Origin: Aurelia coerulea
Taxonomy: Eukaryota; Cnidaria; Scyphozoa; Semaeostomeae; Ulmaridae
Assembly: GCA_039566865.1 (NCBI GenBank)
Contig: CM076943.1
Coordinates: 42,230,663 to 42,294,662 of the forward strand
Length of the DNA: 64,000 nucleotides
Direction of reading: 5' to 3'
Part shown: piece after piece, positions 54,061 through 63,639 of the stretch
How positions within the stretch are numbered: position 1 is the first letter of the stretch
Layout of the letters: each line of letters begins with the position of its first letter
Notes under the pieces: generated by a model
What the model was told of the DNA's origin: nothing
Databases searched by the model: none
What the model saw: the letters and a program-made list of their open reading frames with translations, nothing else
Translations under genes and position numbers: made by a program

Positions 54061-54984
54061 GATTGCTCGTGGCCTATGGTCCAAACCACCAAAGCCTCAT
54101 TTTCACGGACCAATCAGACGGCTAAAAAGCGAAGGAGACAAAAGAAACCCGTGAAGATTTTTCTAAATTTTACCTACCTTCATAAAACGCAACCAGGACA
54201 AAAAACTGCTTTAGATTTCCCGAATTTTTTTCAAGCAATCTACTCTCCAGATGTTTGGGTGTACAAGTTTGGATGCCGGTTAAAATATCTCCAGGATTGG
54301 CGGAGTTATGGCCACAAACAAACCGATAAGGCACTGAACCTTGAACAATAGAAATTCTGGCCGGGAGACAATAGTAATAACAATAGTGATTGTTGTAAGA
54401 ACGACCAGAAAACGCCAAAATCTGCGTTTTCGATTGTTCTTGTTATTGTCTTTCGCTAAATTTCCTTTTGTTCAAGATTCAATGCCCCTACGCTACGGTT
54501 TCTAAGTGAATTGAAAAAGTCTACCAAGGCTTGTTCCCGCATTTCAAGTCATGTGGCAATACTCTAGGCAATTTTCTGTATTGCACTACTTTTTGCATTC
54601 ATGGCACAAGTTTGCTCGTTGTGAAATTACTTACAAAATTCAAAAGAGGTTTTATCAAGAGGCTTTATCACCTGACTTGAAGTGGCGTGGACAGGTCTCG
54701 ACAAGCTTTCGCCGATTTTGTCTATTGGAGAGGGAATAACTCCGCTAATCCTGGGGATATTTTAACCGGCATCCAAACTCGTACACCCGAACATCTGGAG
54801 GGTAGATTTCTTCAAAGAAATTCGGGAGATTTCAAGCAGTTTTTTGTCCTGGTTGCGTTTTATGAAGGTAGGTAAAATTTAGAAAAATCTTCACGGGTTT
54901 CTTTTGTCTCCTTCGCTTTTTAGCCGTCTGATTGGTCTGTGAAAATGAGGCTTTGGCGGTTTCGGCCATGGGCCACGAGCATTC
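54061..54984. repeat. Foldback element, arms of about 254 bp
   Basis: GATTGCTCGTGGCC, CCAAAGCCTCATTTTCAC and AAAGCGAAGGAGACAAAAGA on the left are mirrored on the right, ending at 54984. It directly abuts the previous foldback. Frames across it are palindrome-derived. Confidence 0.85.
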
Positions 54985-55014
54985 GGCTATGTATGACGAA
55001 CGATTCCTATGATT

Positions 55015-55148
55015 GCTCTCGTATCCAATCCGTCAGCTCGCCAGAGCAAGCCAGCTACAAGCTATCATGCCTTTCCAATTTTTGCCTAAGAGCAATGGCC
55101 GCTCGTAGCTGGCTAGCCCTGGCAAGCTGACAGTATGGATACGAGAGC
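55015..55148. repeat. Hairpin with 48-bp arms, GCTCTCGTATCC family
   Basis: GCTCTCGTATCCAATCCGTC ... CAGCTACAAGC pairs with GCTCGTAGCTGG ... GGATACGAGAGC with several mismatches. Solo ends lie near 21091 and 32321. Confidence 0.75.
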
Positions 55149-55403
55149 AGGCTACCAGGCATAAAATTGATAGCCATCGTTTCAACATCAAACTAATATA
55201 AAAAATAATTTAAATGACAACAAAGGACTGACGATGATTTGATTAGTTGGCTTTAGGCCTTTAAACTGATCAGTGAGCTTTGAACATAAATTGTTTTCTT
55301 TCAACTGCCTTTGGCTAGTATCATCCATTGACTAAATCACCAATCTTAGATAAGCTAGAAGGCATAAAAAGCAGTGTCTTTCTGTTAAGAAATAGTCCTT
55401 CTG

Positions 55404-55616
55404 TCAATGTGCGAGGAAAAGCATAACAGGAACTGCAGCAAATGTTGTCAGCATTCCTTGAAGAGCTGGCATTGTAGATTTTGCTGAGTTACTTGGGTTG
55501 GTTGAGTTGCCAGAGTTGCCCGAGTTGCCCGAGTTACCCGAGTTGCCCGAGTTACCCGAGTTGCCCGAGTTTCCAGAGTTGACTGTGTTGCACAATCTTG
55601 TGTTGCAGCATTTAAA
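55404..55616 (-). CDS. Gene D exon 3: CCNTRLCN, NSG linker and GPI signal
   Basis: 71 codons including stop. The linker is written by a 9-bp minisatellite (CCCGAGTTG/CCCGAGTTA on the plus strand, about 55506-55580). Codon variants alternate, so the array is not a recent perfect expansion. Confidence 0.8.
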   Translation of the reverse strand, partial: FKCCNTRLCNTVNSGNSGNSGNSGNSGNSGNSGNSGNSTNPSNSAKSTMPALQGMLTTFAAVPVMLFLAH

Positions 55617-58600
55617 CTGAAAGATCAAGAGAATTTAAATGAATTGAGAAATTTTCGGGGGAAAACTTGTTTATGAGCTCGAAAGTAAAAATGTGCTTCC
55701 ACTGTAAGTTTATGTGTGAAAGATTTTGCTCTAGAGTAAACAATCTAAATTTCACATCGCTGACCCGACATCTATTTAGGATCAAAACTACGTTAGAGCT
55801 TTGAAGCTTCGCAGCTTATGAGATGTGAAAATGGGAAATAACGGTAGCTGACTAGGTCAGGGGCAATTGTAACACGCTGTTACAATTGCTAACTGGCCGA
55901 TGGTTTGGTTTCAAGTCAGTTTCTAATTTGGTCGAACAATGTGAATCCATGCAGTATTAAAAAGCTAAATGTTGAAATTTGTAAACAGAAAACTATTTAT
56001 CTCAATCGATTCAAACACCTTCAGCTGATACATCAAGCTATACAAAGAAATAAATTTTGAAGCAATGAATAATTTGCTACCTGGTGCTATATTTTGTGTA
56101 GGGAAGCAAATCGATGATCGTATAATGTATCAATTTTGCAATGATTTTATAGACATGTATCAATTGCTCCAACCATGTGTTACAATTGCTCATATTCCAG
56201 GGATAATTGTAACACTTGATCATTGATCTAAACTGTCACAGCATCACGCGGAAAATATCCCCCCCCCCCTTCCCCCCAGCTATGCCAGTTCAAAAAAGGC
56301 TAGTAGGATAATGGCTACAATAATCGACATAGTTTAAAGCTGGCCTGGGCCAGGTCAAAAATATAATCCATTGTAGTCGACAACTTTAACGCATCCAGTT
56401 TCTTTGTGTAGCTAAAGAAAGCATGAGTTTGTGAGCGTTTCTTTTACCTATTTGTAGCGGCTACGAGATATAGCTATGTCTATTCCCTTTAACCCTATTT
56501 TAACCGGGTAAAAAAGTGATTTTCTACCGTGGGGGGGCCTTTTTCGCCCCCTCCTGTTTTTCTCTGCAAGTATAACAGCTATGACAATGAAACTTGCACT
56601 GTGTCATAATTGAACAAAGGAGAATCTAAAAATAGCATCAAAAATCAGTAGTCACGAGATTGGTTGCTAGGGAACCAAAAACAATGCAAATTTTGTGAAA
56701 ATTGAGCTATTTGCCTAAAAGGGCCCATTATTAGCAAATAGCTTGATAAAATTGACAAAAACCATCCAAATACCTGCTTGACACCATTAATTTGTAGTTT
56801 CATATGGTTTCATACGGATATTTGTAGTTTCTAATAAATTAACTAATTAAATAATGAAAATTTGATTCAATGCAAAATTATTTGCTCATTAACCCTAATC
56901 CGACCGGGGGGGGGGGTGTTTTCCACCCCCCTGTCGGTTTTTTGCAGAGCATTCTTTAACGGCAAAAGCTATGACCCTCAAACTCTCTGAAAATTACTAA
57001 TTATCTATTAACTACATATTTTTGAAGATGACATTTTTGAACAATGGGTTTCATGTGACAGATGACACTACCATATTTGGAGCAAGGTATTAGAAAAATT
57101 AATGATTTTGATATTTTTACTCCCAGAATTAGTTCCAAATATTGACTATTGTACTTTAAAAGAATCAGCAAACAATTAGCTTTCTATTTTTGTCAATAAC
57201 AATGATTTTGCTGACGTCAGCATTCTTAAATGATGACGTCACTCTGGCTGCCATTTTGGGTCATTTTGGCAAATTTTGAAGTTTTTTCCGATAGATTTTG
57301 TTAAAAATGCATAGAATTGCGTTATGCAATACTTTAAAAGCATTTTGAGCTAATTATTATCAATTTTTGGCAGAAAAACACAGTTTTTAGTTATGACGTT
57401 TTGTCATTTTCTTCCAAAATAACAGTCTAAAAACACTCATATGCATCATATTTGAATTGGAAATGAATAATACGCCAAATAAGAATGGAAAAAGTCATTC
57501 AGATTACCTTTATTCCGTTTTTAGAACAAATAAGCCGGAAAGCCATATATTTTGACATTTTCCGGCATTATGACGTCATAGTGACGTCACCTAATGATGA
57601 CGTCATAGAAATAATAAACTGTTGATGTCTATGTTAACAAGGATTATAAATAAATTATATATCAAATGAAAGCACTCATTGCGACGGATCGAATGGTATA
57701 TACTATTGTTGAGAGATTTAGTAACAAAGAAAGAAATTAAAGCCATTTTCAAGAATTTCATTGTGACCACTCTCCAAATATGGGCATATGGTGGTCACGT
57801 GGTCGAACAATAGGTCTTGAAATTCCTATTTTCTGGTTGCCAACTAAATTTTAGGAAAATTCGAGACGTTTCAGCAGTGTAGGTAGCATCGGTTGGGAGC
57901 TATCTAAAAAAATCCGATAGGGGGGCGAAAAACGCCCCTCCCCGGTTATAATAGGATTAAGGCTGGCTGGGTCATGTTGCAAATACAATATCGTTAGGTA
58001 TTTGGTGTATTTTGGCACGTGTTGCATCATTCCGTTGCAGAACATACACTGTATGCGGGTTTGTTTTCTTCAGGCTATTCACAGCTGCAACTCAATCTAG
58101 TATTGATATCGATTTTCTTTAAGTTTTAGGGCTGAGTTTCTTACCATTCATAGTTTCTCATGTAGTAAATATACGTGCGATAGTTGCGACAAATGTAATA
58201 CGCATACCAGATGTCTCAGAAAAGGTATACAGATTTGGTATACAGGTATACAGAGTCTAGCGAAGTAATACCCTGGGTACCAGAGCCTTATTAAAAAAGT
58301 TGGGTAGCGAAGTAATCACTCTCAAAATGTTCCTCGATAATTAACTTCAACGAAGCTTGTTGATAACGATATTTTGGGCTACGAGAGAAGAAACATTGAT
58401 CTTGGAAGCTCAAATCTACGTCTACCTCCAAATCAGAAAGTTGGCCTTTTCCTGAAACATATCGACATTAAAAATCTATATTAAAGAAAAATTGAGAAAC
58501 TGTCCAATGGGTTACTTGGAGAAGATGGTATAATCTAATATCGTTTAAATGTTAGGGAAAAGTTATCAAGGATGGTGTTCATTTATTCGCTATGCTTCAA

Positions 58601-59215
58601 GAATTTGTTTGTAGTTTCAAGATTGATATTTCTGCTCTCAAAGCACCAATACCAACAAACGAGGTTTGTATGTTCCAAGAGGATGGTAACAGGTAAAACG
58701 TCCGATCGGTACTATTAAGGTCAGTACCAGGGACCATCGGAGCAGGAAAACAGTACCACTTTAAAGAAAACATTACGGAAAAGTACTTGGAAAAGGTCAG
58801 AATGAAAACATTGCTAATTTCCGTGTTTCAAGTCCTAGAAAAAAGTCCTAAGGTACGACAGTAATTGCTACCAATACCTAGTACCAACCGCGTCAGTACC
58901 ACGTATCCTAGGGGCCAGTACCCAGTGCCATCAATACCCCCTTCACCATCCTCTTCTTACCAGGCGTTTATCTGAGACACTAATATTTTGAACTTACCGT
59001 GCAAGTGGTTCGTGGTGGGCATACAGTAGAGGATGTGCATACACTAGAGACAGTGCAACTCTTTATGGATGCTTTTCCGCCCCCCGGTAGGGTTGATGTC
59101 ATGCTGTAGCATCTAGGATTGATCAATACACGTGGACACGTCATTACTGTTTGCTTTCTCGTACATTCTTCCATGGTTGCTACATTTGCGCATGAGTAAC
59201 ACTGCAATGACTCAC
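55404..59215 (-). CDS. Ly6/uPAR-domain GPI-anchored protein gene D, exons 2 and 3 (signal exon not found)
   Basis: Exon 2 (58998-59215, TTTCAG acceptor, G|GTAAGTT donor) encodes GESLQCYSCANVATMEEC ... CPRVLINPRC ... KSCTVSSVC ... CPPRTTCT. Exon 3 (55404-55616, CTTTCAG acceptor) encodes FKCCNTRLCNTV, then a run of Asn-Ser-Gly tripeptides, STMPALQGMLTTFAAVPVML and FLAH stop. The NSG linker is unique to D and would hold the Ly6 domain further from the membrane; Asn-Ser-Gly is not an N-glycosylation sequon unless a Ser/Thr follows at +2. The signal exon should lie above 59215. The 4.8 kb to the window edge has microsatellites and retroelement debris but no matching leader, so it may lie outside or the gene may be dead. 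Confidence 0.65.
55859..56218. repeat. Element with CAATTGTAACAC boxes
   Basis: GGGGCAATTGTAACACGCTG and GTTACAATTG form an inverted pair at the left, and GTGTTACAATTGCTC / ATAATTGTAACACTTG another at the right (56178-56218). The layout resembles 38068-39233. Confidence 0.55.
56493..56888. repeat. TTAA-type MITE, left part
   Basis: TTAA (56489-56492), then CCCTATTTTAACCGGG, a G run and TTTTTCGCCCC. No right end is seen before the next TTAACCCTAATCC at 56889, so the two may form a composite. Confidence 0.55.
56893..57956. repeat. TTAA-flanked MITE, 1.06 kb
   Basis: TTAA at 56889-56892 and 57957-57960. The left has CCCTAATCCGACC, a G run and TTTTCCACCCCCC; the right has GGGGGGCGAAAAACGCCCC then CGGTTATAATAGGA. 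Inner GACGTCA words recur. The right 370 bp is homologous, inverted, to 17613-18000. Confidence 0.7.
57961..58679. other. Gene D intron 2 sequence
   Basis: 58270-58310 contains ACCCTGGGTACCAGAGCC, the palindrome half also found 3' of genes B and C. The rest is unassigned. Confidence 0.4.
58680..58965. repeat. GGTACTGGGTACTGG repeat family, inverted copy 2
   Basis: GGCCAGTACCCAGTGCCATC at about 58912 and TTTCAAGTCCTAG near 58827 are the complements of the 48.3-kb copy. GTACC/GGTAC words recur throughout. Confidence 0.6.
58998..59215 (-). CDS. Gene D exon 2, Ly6 domain
   Basis: 218 nt: two bases plus 72 codons, phases as in A-C. The most divergent of the four in sequence. Confidence 0.78.
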
Positions 59216-59296
59216 CTGAAACAAAATCCAGTTATAGAATTATTGGTACGATTATTATTTTCTATTAGATGCACAATACAATTTGACATTGCCCAA

Positions 59297-59298
<2 letters not shown>

Positions 59299-59330
<32 letters not shown>

Positions 59331-59371
59331 TTATTATTATTATCATTATTATTATTATTATTATTATTATC

Positions 59372-59409
<38 letters not shown>

Positions 59410-59416
59410 CATCATT
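59299..59416. repeat. ATT trinucleotide microsatellite
   Basis: Nearly pure ATT/TTA with rare C substitutions. On the minus strand it directly follows the retroelement frame at 59417-59728, like a retroelement 3' tail. Confidence 0.95.
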
Positions 59417-59728
59417 TCTATATTCTGGCTGGATAATTCCAGATATAATTTTTCGTAGAATCGTCTCGCTTTCAAATAATACTGTTCTGATCATTTTGCT
59501 AGCAACAAAGTTCAGTTTTTCCTAATCTTCGATCACCTTCTTTATCTGTCTGATCACCTCTTTACCACCTCTAGCCGTACAGCCTATTATCATTGGGACA
59601 ATAGTCACATTATAGCCAGGTCTTTTTTCCCTTGTTTCGAAAGCCAATTGTTCATACTTTCGGAGTTTCTCTGTGAACTTCACCCCAACATTCTCATCCA
59701 TAGGACATGCCATGTCGACGATCCAAAT
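59417..59728 (-). pseudogene. Retroelement polyprotein C-terminal fragment (DxACPMDENV type)
   Basis: The minus frame reads IWIVDMACPMDENVGVKFTE, KLRKYEQLAFETREKRPGYN, VTIVPMIIGCTARGGKEVIR and, past an in-frame TAG (59522), RTVLFESETILRKIISGIIQ PEYR. This matches the C-terminal region of a family of animal non-LTR retroelement polyproteins in which a nuclease-like domain is read as D-V-A-C-P ... V-x-P-x-x-x-G. The clade is uncertain. The fragment is bounded on both sides by ATT microsatellites. Confidence 0.6.
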
Positions 59729-59730
59729 AC

Positions 59731-59764
59731 ATTATTATTATTATCATTATTATTATTATTATTA

Positions 59765-59813
<49 letters not shown>

Positions 59814-59861
59814 TATTATTATCATTATTACTATTACTACTATTATTATTATTATCATTAT
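59731..59861. repeat. ATT trinucleotide microsatellite
   Basis: About 130 bp with scattered ATC/ATG/ACT variants. Confidence 0.95.
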
Positions 59862-59935
59862 AAAAACTAAACCATCCTTCAAATCAAACAGAATATATAC
59901 ATATAAAAACAAAAACTGTTGGATGCCGCAAAAAC

Positions 59936-59959
59936 GTTTCGATATAAAATCTTCTTCAG
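59936..59959 (-). ncRNA. Hammerhead-ribozyme-like core, variant copy
   Basis: Minus strand CTGAAGA, a short stem GAT/ATC, then GAAAC, followed by GTTTTTGCGGCATCC and an AACAGTTTTTGTTTTTA segment shared with the second copy. Position 7 of the CUGANGA core tolerates any base. Stems I and III were not resolved, so activity is uncertain. Confidence 0.35.
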
Positions 59960-59991
59960 TATTATTATCATTATTATTATTATTATTATCA

Positions 59992-60025
<34 letters not shown>

Positions 60026-60030
60026 AATTA
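59960..60030. repeat. ATT trinucleotide microsatellite
   Basis: Adjoins the hammerhead-like core. Confidence 0.95.
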
Positions 60031-60396
60031 TTAAAGAGGACGTTTATGAACGTTTGCGGAATATTGGCTTTGGAAAAGGAAAAGTAAAGGAACTGTTAGC
60101 TTGGTGCTCGATTTCTAATATTATTGGAGCGAACTATATCTGGAGGCACAGGGTGAAAAAATTGAGTCACTGATTTCTTTCCATTTCACCTTTCGTTTTG
60201 GTCTGCTTTTGATAAACCTGGCTTTTAAGCCCACATCAAGTATCATTCTGTTCATCTTTGATACTCAGTGATAAATTTATTCACCGTTTGTACCATGGCG
60301 TTTATTAACGGTAACTGTAAAACCAGCAAACATTCTGTATATATTAACTAAGCAGTAGGTTTTGCCATTTGCTTGGGTGCAGAATAATTTAGAATC
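60031..60396. other. Unrecognised open stretch and unassigned DNA
   Basis: A plus frame at about 60030-60173 reads KEDVYERLRNIGFGKGKVKE LLAWCSISNIIGANYIWRHR and stop. It looks peptide-like but matches no family I know and has no start outside the microsatellite. Nothing was seen beyond. Confidence 0.3.
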
Positions 60397-60397
60397 G

Positions 60398-60421
60398 TAT
60401 TATTATTATTATTATTATTAT
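60398..60421. repeat. ATT microsatellite (short)
   Basis: 24 bp. On the minus strand it forms the tail 3' of the hammerhead-like core at 60449-60473. Confidence 0.9.
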
Positions 60422-60448
60422 GAAAAACAAAACTGTTAAAAGCAAAAC

Positions 60449-60473
60449 GTTTCGATTCTAAAATCTTCATCAG
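60449..60473 (-). ncRNA. Hammerhead-ribozyme-like core
   Basis: Minus strand CTGATGA, one A, stem II GATT-TTAG-AATC (4 bp), then GAAAC and GTTTTGC. All invariant core nucleotides (CUGANGA and GAAA) are present; the extra A before stem II is a deviation. Hammerheads are known in Penelope-like retroelements, remnants of which are in this window. Stems I and III are not obvious here, so it may act only as a dimer or be inactive. Confidence 0.45.
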
Positions 60474-63400
60474 TTGTTTACAACCACAGGACAGCCAAGT
60501 ATTTATAGGACAAAATAACATTAACATAAAATCGTGATAAAATCCCCCCGAGGCCCCCCTTAAAAACAATGCCAAACAACACACCTAGACTATTTCAAGT
60601 TTTCTTAGCCAGCCAAAACTTCCAATTCAAATAAAAGTTCATAGTAAATTCCCTAATCCTTTAGTTCTCGACATCGGAATGGAAGCTCTGCGTATATAAA
60701 GTCTCAAGCAAACGAAGAAGCACGCCTCCCAACGACCCTCCTGGGATTTGCTTAAATTGCTAAATCCCTAGATGGCAAGACAGGGAATTCCACCCTGACA
60801 CCACGTGCACACTGACACGAAATACGAAAGGAAGCATGCCCCCAAGATAAAGCCTAAGACTTATTCAAATGGAATGACTGTATTCAGGCGACCCCACAGG
60901 CGAACATATCCAGAGCAAAGACCAGAAATGTTTCTTATGCGCGCGCAGGAGAGTCATGCATGGCTCCTGGAAACGAGGCGAAGTGATTACGTGACAATCA
61001 CAACGGTGGAAAGCAGAAATTGAATCAGCTGATGCTATAGCTAGCAGCGACGATCGAAATGAAGAACTATTTGTAGCTTATTTCACAATGTCCAGCAAAA
61101 GATTGTTATAAATCAATTTTAGTTTCAATACTAGGCTCCTTTCAAATTCAACCAGAAACATCCAGACCAGTGATGGATGCAGACCAAACTTGAAGAGGCA
61201 AAAATTGAATGATAGCGTGGCAATGGAGCACGAACATTTTTTACTGGATTTCCTCGATATAACAAAATAATTAGGTGATCATTGTATTGCATACTCCCTT
61301 TCATTTTGTGTGAAGCAGATAAAAGAGGAGATGGAGGCTAAGGCTACTATCACAGTTCTGGGTGTATTTCTTGCCAAAATTTGGGCAACAAGCAGAAAGC
61401 AGAGTTCTCTTCTTGAAGGGGGGGGGGGGCAAATCCCATCCCCTTAAATTCTAGCAACTGATTTAGACTGAATGTTGGTATCAAATGTGCGCTGGTGATT
61501 GACCCCTAAAAGCAAAATGACATCCTGTTGTGGTAAACTGTGTCACAATGTGCTTCTGAGGTACGAAAGGGTGCCAGTTTTACAACAATAGGATACAATT
61601 GTTTTTAGGAGCCAATGTGCTGCAATACAGTACTCCTTCAAACCAGAGCCGTAGGAAGCATCTTAAACTTGGGGGCATAACACTACAAGGACAGACACTT
61701 CCCGAAACAAAAAGGACACTTTTTCATCATAATTGCACAATTTGGGGGGCATGTGCTCCCAGTGGTCCCATGGTTCCTACATCTCTGCATCAAACTCTAC
61801 CATTTAATACATGGCATCCTGATTGAATCCTTACAAAATCATTAAAATTCTTAATTGGAATACAATGCATCTTGATAAAAAGTTCCGCCCCAAGATCCTA
61901 CTATTTATGGCTAGCTAAGGATTTCAAACAAGAAAATACAACAATTATCAGGTGTAGTCACAGAAAAATGCCTTTACAGACTTCTGCATTCCACATCACC
62001 AACTTATTTAGAATCATTCAAACCTTAGGAGCAGGAAAGGAATCAATCTGAAATTCCTTGGAAATTTTTTACATACTTGGAAATTTTTACACAAGTTGAA
62101 ATGGAGGTATTTCAATGCCTCAAGATTTGCTAAAATTCACCCTATTCAAACAGTGTCCATTCTTCTTTTGGGAATCCTGTCTTGAACATCTTGCAGGGTC
62201 CAGCAACAATTTGCAAATTGGAGGAGTTGTATCAGGAGCAAGCATATTTGATGTTGCAGTATCTGAGAAAAAGTAAAGGAGAATTAGAGATTTCTCATCA
62301 AACTGTTCTTTCCACCAAGTGCCCAATTGTAAAAATCAGAGATAAAAAAACTGGCGATGGGTAAAAACTGTAATAACTGACACAACATTGTGGAATTATT
62401 GCTAAATTTGTAAAAGAACTGCATGTGCTTTTATCCTAAGCAGCAACCAAATGTGGGTCATTTGAAGGTGAATCAATGACAAATGAATTCTGGTATTTTG
62501 ATATGAAAATAGGAACTCAAAGCAAATAAGTCATAAGTTGAAAATCTAAATTTTAATTTTATTGTGCATTAGTGAGGCAAATAGTCCTTGTAAAACATGA
62601 TGAAACAAGGTAATAGAGCATCAGAGCACGAGGAGACTCTGTCTGAGTACAAAAAGGCAGGACTGAAAAACAAAAGGCCATCCATCGACAACAACAGCAA
62701 GAATGCTAAGACAATAGAATGGCCTAGGCATGGATGCCGTATTTTGTTCAAATGTTTACAAACTAAAACATGAAAATTAACAATGTTAGCCAATTTTTCG
62801 ACAAGAACTGGTTTGAGAAATTTGAAGCTGAACATCTCGCCAACACAGTGATGATAGTCTCATTTTGCGGCAGCCACTAGATTTTGCGCAAATTTCAGTT
62901 TTCTGGGGCTACTAAATTTTCCCTCTTTCCCATTAGAAAATGACCTGTGTTAAGAAATTAAATATTTTTGTGGTCAAAAAATGCCAGGATAAATGATCGG
63001 AATACGATTCATGAAATTATACATCCTAACGAAGCTGGGATAAAAATTTCCATGGCATATTCATTGTTTAGACCTTCCTACAAGCTGTCTGTTTACATGT
63101 AAACAAACAAGAGATATTTTTCGTCATCGAAAACAGCCCTAACTTTATGGCAAAAAATGAAACACTTAGCCAATTTTTCAAGAATACTGACCTGCCCCAA
63201 AATGATGCTCATATCCTGCAGATAAAATCCACAAACGTTCAGCTTGCGGCAGCCACTAGTTTTTCCACAAAATCCATATCTCTTTTTTGATTTTTCCTTG
63301 CTAAATATCGCCTTCAGCCCAAGAAAAGTAAAGCCAAATAATCCACTTTTATCGAAGCTTTCCAGGGTCGATGATTTTTTCAGCCATATTTGATCCCCTT

Positions 63401-63583
63401 CTCCACACATTCGGCGTGTTCTCAAACTCAAGCCGCGTCTCAAGAGGCCTGGATCACAATAGATTCCTTCGCAACTGCGTGCAGTCCCCAGAAATTCACC
63501 CCTCTCCCACCGTTCTGTTTTTGGCGGCTTGTGCAGACGCAAAAAGCACTTTGCACAGCGGTCGAAACATTTCTGGTCTTTGC
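60474..63583. other. Long stretch with no supported gene
   Basis: No frame shows a recognisable protein; the longest (63093-63542, minus, 149 codons) is Arg/Gly/Lys-rich and unassigned. A G tract lies at 61420-61430. I looked for a signal-peptide exon for gene D and found none. Confidence 0.4.
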
Positions 63584-63630
63584 TATAATAATAATAATGA
63601 TAATAATAATAATAATAATAATAATATTAA
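63584..63630. repeat. ATA/TAA trinucleotide microsatellite
   Basis: About 47 bp, immediately upstream of the Penelope-like fragment. Confidence 0.95.
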
Positions 63631-63639
63631 AACAAAACC

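Noticed and set aside
59212..60087. Poly-Ile, poly-Leu, poly-Tyr and poly-Asn frames
   Set aside because: These are translations of ATT microsatellites; only the 59417-59728 part carries a real protein signature.
60805..61023. 72-codon frame MHTDTKYERKHAPKIKPKTY...
   Set aside because: Basic and short, no family recognised, no neighbours that would make it an exon.
63093..63542. 149-codon minus frame rich in Arg, Gly and Lys
   Set aside because: No recognisable domain, no splice context, and it overlaps two plus frames of similar length; may be repeat-derived.
63530..63580. Third hammerhead candidate (GTCGAAACATTTCTGGTC before an ATA array)
   Set aside because: The GAAAC half is present, but no CUGANGA box precedes it at a workable distance.
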